Shown here one piece after another: positions 60,832 through 64,000 of a stretch of 64,000 bases of DNA. The DNA comes from JAXHMB01 sp034521755. GTDB lineage: Bacteria > Bacteroidota > Rhodothermia > Balneolales > Balneolaceae. The stretch covers positions 434,001 through 498,000 of the forward strand of contig JAXHMB010000004.1 of assembly GCA_034521755.1 (NCBI GenBank). The letters run 5' to 3'. The stretch's first letter is position 1, and each line of letters opens with the position of its first letter. A model generated the notes under the pieces. That model did no database searches. It saw only the letters and a list, made by a program, of their open reading frames with translations, and was not told the DNA's origin. Made by a program: the position numbers and the translations under genes.

Positions 60832-60989
60832 TCAGGCAAATTTTGTCATTCGAATAAACAAGTGAATATACGAATTTTATCTCAGAAGATGAGGTTTAAA
60901 AGGAAATAAAAATTACATTCACTTAGTCTGTATAAGTGAAAAGAAACAGGATGGAGAAACCGTCCGTTCACAATACATAAAGAGATACA

Positions 60990-61625
60990 ATGAGCAGACT
61001 ACAAAAAATATTTCGGGGGATTGAGTTTTTGCTGATTTTTATCGGTATGCCGGTGGTGTTTTATTTTAATTTATTACCCATTCAAAAAGTCGTTGCTCTG
61101 CTAATTGTGACCCTTGTCTGCGTGTTGATTCTGTGGGCTGATTCCTCATACAACATGAAGAAACTCTTTTATCGGCCAACGAGTGTTGAGCAGCGCAAGA
61201 GGTTGCTGGTAAATTCACTGGTTGTTGCAGGGTCTATAGCCGGCCTGGTACTTTTAATTCATCCATCAACATTTTTGGATCTGCCCCGTGAGAACACGCA
61301 GATTTGGCTTATCATAATGACGCTGTATCCACTACTTTCTGCTTTACCCCAGGAGCTGATATACAGGGAATTCTTCTTCTACCGATATGAACAACTGTTT
61401 CCAGCAAAATGGGCGCTGCTGTTAATGAGTGCCGCTTCATTTTCATTTTTACATATTGTTTATGACAATCAATGGGCACTGCTTATCTCTTTTGTAGGTG
61501 GCGTCATGTTTGCGCGAACCTACCAGCGGACCCGCTCATTATATTGGGTAAGTGTAGAACACGCTATTTACGGAGCGCTGATATTTACATTAGGCATGCG
61601 GCAGTATTTTTATGAGGGATTTTAA
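60990..61625 (+). CDS. CPBP-family intramembrane protease-like protein
   Basis: A 211-residue protein with about six helices. The CPBP/ABI metalloprotease motifs are altered at the first position: QELIYREFFFYRY (normally EExxxR) in helix 4, SFLHIVYDN (HxxxN/B-type) and VEHAIYGALIF in helix 6. The second Glu and the Arg remain, so activity is possible but not certain. CPBP proteins process prenyl or peptide substrates or confer bacteriocin immunity. It is upstream of the hydroxylase, which is convergent. Confidence 0.82.
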   Translation: MSRLQKIFRGIEFLLIFIGMPVVFYFNLLPIQKVVALLIVTLVCVLILWADSSYNMKKLFYRPTSVEQRKRLLVNSLVVAGSIAGLVLLIHPSTFLDLPRENTQIWLIIMTLYPLLSALPQELIYREFFFYRYEQLFPAKWALLLMSAASFSFLHIVYDNQWALLISFVGGVMFARTYQRTRSLYWVSVEHAIYGALIFTLGMRQYFYEGF

Positions 61626-61640
61626 AAAAAGATATCCCTT

Positions 61641-62258
61641 TTACTCCGGAGGCATAGTTCCAAAAACACGATCCCACAAGGTAGTAGAAATCCCGAATGC
61701 TTTTTCAGGGTATTTGTAATGATGTAAGGAGTGATGTCGATAGTTTGACTTGAGATAGGATGGAACGGGTGTTGTATGTGTTTTATAATGAATGCGAGTA
61801 TAAATCAAATATCCTGTCACAAATCCAGGCATAAATATATAAGCGTAGTTTCCTAATATCAGTAAAAAGACACCATATAAGATACCGATTATCATTAAGC
61901 CTGGTACCGGGGGCATAATAATTCGTTCGGTATCTCTGGGATATTCATGGTGAATACCGTGAAAGGTAAAAGCAAGTTTTTGGGCAAGCTCTGAGTTGGG
62001 AAAGTATTCATCAATGTGAAAAAGATAGCGATGGGCAAAGTATTCGAAGAGTGTCCAAAAGAATACAGCTCCTATAAATATCGAGGCACCTGCCAAAAAA
62101 GATTCAACAACTTGCATCCTATATCCAATAACCAACAAAATAATTACAGCACTTAAATAAATTGAGGCTGATATATATGGAGGCGCCTTTGTTAAAGGTT
62201 CTAAAAACGAATCTCCAAAAATGGTTCCCTGACCTTCATTTTTAATTTCTTTGCTCAT
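61641..62258 (-). CDS. Fatty acid hydroxylase/sterol desaturase-family protein
   Basis: A 205-residue membrane di-iron enzyme. Histidine clusters HRYLFHIDE, FHGIHHEYP, HYKTHTTP and YRHHSLHHYKYPEKAF match the eight-His metal site of the fatty acid hydroxylase superfamily. Two hydrophobic blocks (about 28-50 and 120-150) place it in the inner membrane. The bacterial members hydroxylate fatty acids or carotenoids; substrate unknown. It precedes a sulfotransferase on the same strand, suggesting that both modify a lipid. Confidence 0.88.
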   Translation of the reverse strand: MSKEIKNEGQGTIFGDSFLEPLTKAPPYISASIYLSAVIILLVIGYRMQVVESFLAGASIFIGAVFFWTLFEYFAHRYLFHIDEYFPNSELAQKLAFTFHGIHHEYPRDTERIIMPPVPGLMIIGILYGVFLLILGNYAYIFMPGFVTGYLIYTRIHYKTHTTPVPSYLKSNYRHHSLHHYKYPEKAFGISTTLWDRVFGTMPPE

Positions 62259-62355
62259 GGCTCATTGCTTTTTTCAAGGTTGTAAATATTCTATAAAAGC
62301 AAACTTCAAGGGTAAAAATACATTATTTATTTCATTTAATAAATTGTTTAAAAGG

Positions 62356-63474
62356 TTAAATTTTTTCTTTAGCAGCTTCAATTATTGGGTAATTCCATTC
62401 TTCAAATGCAAATTCCCAGTGTTTATTTAAGGTATTTATTACATAATTTTCATAATTATAGTTCGATGATTTGCCTGATGTTTTTTGTTGTATAAACTTT
62501 TCAAAGTAAGGCTCCGCTTGTTTGAACCCAGAAATGTCCAGCTTGTTATATACTGCTTCCAGCTCAGGCAAAGGGCTTTCAACAAAATTTTCGAAGCGAA
62601 TTTCTGCAAGCTGTTCTTCGGGGATTATAGTACGTTGTTGAATATAGGCTGACATTAACTTTTTGTATACCTTTACTATCTCCTGCTCGATTTTACGATC
62701 GCTAAATTCTTGTAGTGCTAAGTTATCCAGTAGCGTATTCCATAACTTTTTGCTTGAATAAAACACATCATATGGATTACGATGTATGAAAATAAATTTG
62801 GCTTTTGGATAGAGTTCGAGGAGCTTTTCAATTCTGCTTGCATTGCCAGGGCTTTTTATGAGTACTTGTAGTCCCCCAGCACTTAAGGAAATTTTCTTAA
62901 TCAGAAATGCATAATCTTTTTTCCACTGTTCTATTTCTTGGTTACTGGCTGTTTCAAAAAAGAGGTATTTGTCAAAATACTCTTGTGCATTTTTTGGAAA
63001 AATATGCCCCCAATGCAAGCTGGTAGGAGATATCATGGTTGTCAGGGCAATTTCAATTTCACTGGGACTATCAAGTTCCAGGTTAATAGACATATTTTGA
63101 GCATCCTGAACTAGATTTAACGTATCAGGAATTTTGTTGATCAGCGGTTTAAGAAACTTTTCTGAGTGTAAAAAAATATCAGGAAAGACAACTTGAAACT
63201 TGTTCATAAAACCAAACTGTGGATCTTGTGCCATTAAATATTGCAGAAAACTGGTACCACTGCGCCAGTGTCCAATAATAAAAATAGGGTCGCGGTTAAG
63301 TGTGTGGTGTTTTATTTTTGAGCCATATCTTAACCGTTCAAAAATTCGAAATGGCTCTTGAAGGAAAAGCTTGAGATAAAAGGCTGCAATTCTGCGAAAA
63401 TTTTTTTTGGAGAAAGCTTGATGTTCTTTTAGCTGTGCGGTTAAATTTCGGATAGGATGATGAGTTTTTGCCAC
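62356..63474 (-). CDS. Sulfotransferase-family protein
   Basis: A 372-residue protein of the sulfotransferase fold. The PAPS 5'-phosphosulfate loop is PIFIIGHWRSGTSFLQYLMA, and the 3'-phosphate region is AKFIFIHRNPYDVFYSSKKLW. LIKSPGNASRIEKL and ITPEEQ-type segments follow in the C-terminal half. It transfers sulfate from PAPS to an alcohol or carbohydrate; substrate unknown. It lies 97 bp upstream of the fatty-acid-hydroxylase gene on the same strand. Confidence 0.85.
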   Translation of the reverse strand: MAKTHHPIRNLTAQLKEHQAFSKKNFRRIAAFYLKLFLQEPFRIFERLRYGSKIKHHTLNRDPIFIIGHWRSGTSFLQYLMAQDPQFGFMNKFQVVFPDIFLHSEKFLKPLINKIPDTLNLVQDAQNMSINLELDSPSEIEIALTTMISPTSLHWGHIFPKNAQEYFDKYLFFETASNQEIEQWKKDYAFLIKKISLSAGGLQVLIKSPGNASRIEKLLELYPKAKFIFIHRNPYDVFYSSKKLWNTLLDNLALQEFSDRKIEQEIVKVYKKLMSAYIQQRTIIPEEQLAEIRFENFVESPLPELEAVYNKLDISGFKQAEPYFEKFIQQKTSGKSSNYNYENYVINTLNKHWEFAFEEWNYPIIEAAKEKI

Positions 63475-63540
63475 GGGATTGTAAACTTTAAACCGGTTTC
63501 AGTTTAAGAAGTAGTGATTCTGTCAAGGGGTTCAAAACAC

Positions 63541-64000
63541 CTACCGAACCCTGCTCAACCTTAAAAATTGTAATATCCATTTTGGTATGGGTTTTTCGGG
63601 AGGGCGTTTTTGTAGATTTAGGTACCAGCCGAATTTTTCCAAAATTGGCAGTTTATGCGTTTCAACAAATTCGATAAGAGTGCCATCAGGGTCTTCTATA
63701 TAACTAAATCTTCCTGCAGCATCGCCCATATCAAACGAATTTTTGCTGTCAACGGTAAATTGAAATCCTTTTTCTTGGCATTCATTTTTTAGTTGATCCA
63801 TTCCCTTTACGTCAAAACAAAGATGGATAAAACCAAGGTCGCCCCAATAGCGATCTGTAAAAATTTTTCTGGGTTTCCTGTCGTAGGTCTGCACTAACTC
63901 AATTTTGCTAGGCCCAAGCAGTTGACTAAAAGAACCTTTTCTGGGTTGGCTGTGGCTTAGCAGTACCCGTCGCATTTTTTGTGTCCCTTGGCTGAGAGCA
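63541..64000 (-). CDS. VOC-family (glyoxalase-fold) protein, partial at window edge
   Basis: The reading frame continues past the right edge: codons upstream of the internal ATG at 63975 are open (ALSQGTQK precedes MRRVLLSHSQ), so the N-terminus is missing. The visible 150 residues contain GPSKIELVQTYDRKP, LGFIHLCFDVKGMDQL, and FSYIEDPDGTLIEFVE, the last with the Glu metal ligand of VOC domains. VOC proteins are dioxygenases, isomerases or binding proteins; no specific substrate is indicated. The tail (about 115-144) is not part of the fold. Confidence 0.8.
   Translation of the reverse strand, partial: ALSQGTQKMRRVLLSHSQPRKGSFSQLLGPSKIELVQTYDRKPRKIFTDRYWGDLGFIHLCFDVKGMDQLKNECQEKGFQFTVDSKNSFDMGDAAGRFSYIEDPDGTLIEFVETHKLPILEKFGWYLNLQKRPPEKPIPKWILQFLRLSRVR

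Overview
The window is one contiguous piece of bacterial chromosome of moderate G+C. Several features point to the Bacteroidota / Rhodothermota / Balneolota group: the minus-strand trio of rpmB, zinc-ligand-free rpmG and a DUF4295 small protein, secreted BNR/Vps10-type proteins, YceI proteins and a CvpA-YqeY-TyrS cluster. Balneolota is my best guess from protein flavour; this is inference, not a database result. A predicted oriC-like DnaA-box cluster (15.5-16.0 kb), three parS-like sites inside rsmG (36.7-36.8 kb), and gyrB, gyrA, rsmG and mnmG together suggest the window lies close to the replication origin.

Layout. 0-3.6 kb: the end of a histidine kinase, its NtrC-type sigma54 activator, two tandem YceI proteins (the second has lost a normal start) and a stand-alone receiver domain. 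3.6-13.8 kb: a chromosomal (sedentary) integron. A complete IntI-type integrase (12431-13393, plus strand) reads away from an attI at about 12.22 kb. A leftward array of minus-strand cassettes follows, with attC sites at 11478-11607, 10163-10289, 6275-6363 and 3751-5411. The cassettes carry no convincing ORF (first), a membrane-anchored amidohydrolase, a long segment with a PLP decarboxylase, an alpha/beta hydrolase, a small ABM-like protein and an NTF2-like lipoprotein, and an OsmC protein. The last attC is split by an IS110-family element of the IS1111 type. This matches the known IS1111-attC habit of targeting cassette recombination sites, and the 3' non-coding part of the element has the features expected of a bridge RNA. 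A frameshifted copy of the intI 3' end lies 330 bp beyond intI.

13.8-30.2 kb: housekeeping genes (purM, dtd, adk, xth, tyrS, cvpA, yqeY, rpmB, rpmG) around the oriC candidate, with a PhoD-like phosphatase, two mechanosensitive-channel-type membrane proteins, a large secreted BNR protein, a LolC/E-type permease and a MarR regulator. 30.4-38.8 kb: gyrB-gyrA, a WYL regulator, rsmG with its parS sites, and mnmG. 38.9-49.1 kb: an M28 peptidase, an SDR epimerase, a pilin-like protein, tRNA-Asp, apaG, a porin-like gene with two downstream neighbours, a mannose-1-phosphate guanylyltransferase, a PhoR/PhoB-type two-component system and ruvA-ruvC. 49.2-64.0 kb: an alanine/glycine:cation symporter, DinB and CDGSH proteins, coaX, marC, a GAF protein, an ABC-2-like exporter with a frameshifted ATPase, a frameshifted outer-membrane beta-barrel gene, uvrA, a CPBP protein, a fatty-acid hydroxylase family protein, a sulfotransferase and a truncated VOC gene.

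The most interesting part is the integron with its attC-inserted IS and candidate bridge RNA, followed by the origin landmarks. Several reading-frame breaks sit in short A-runs, so assembly error must be excluded before calling them real.
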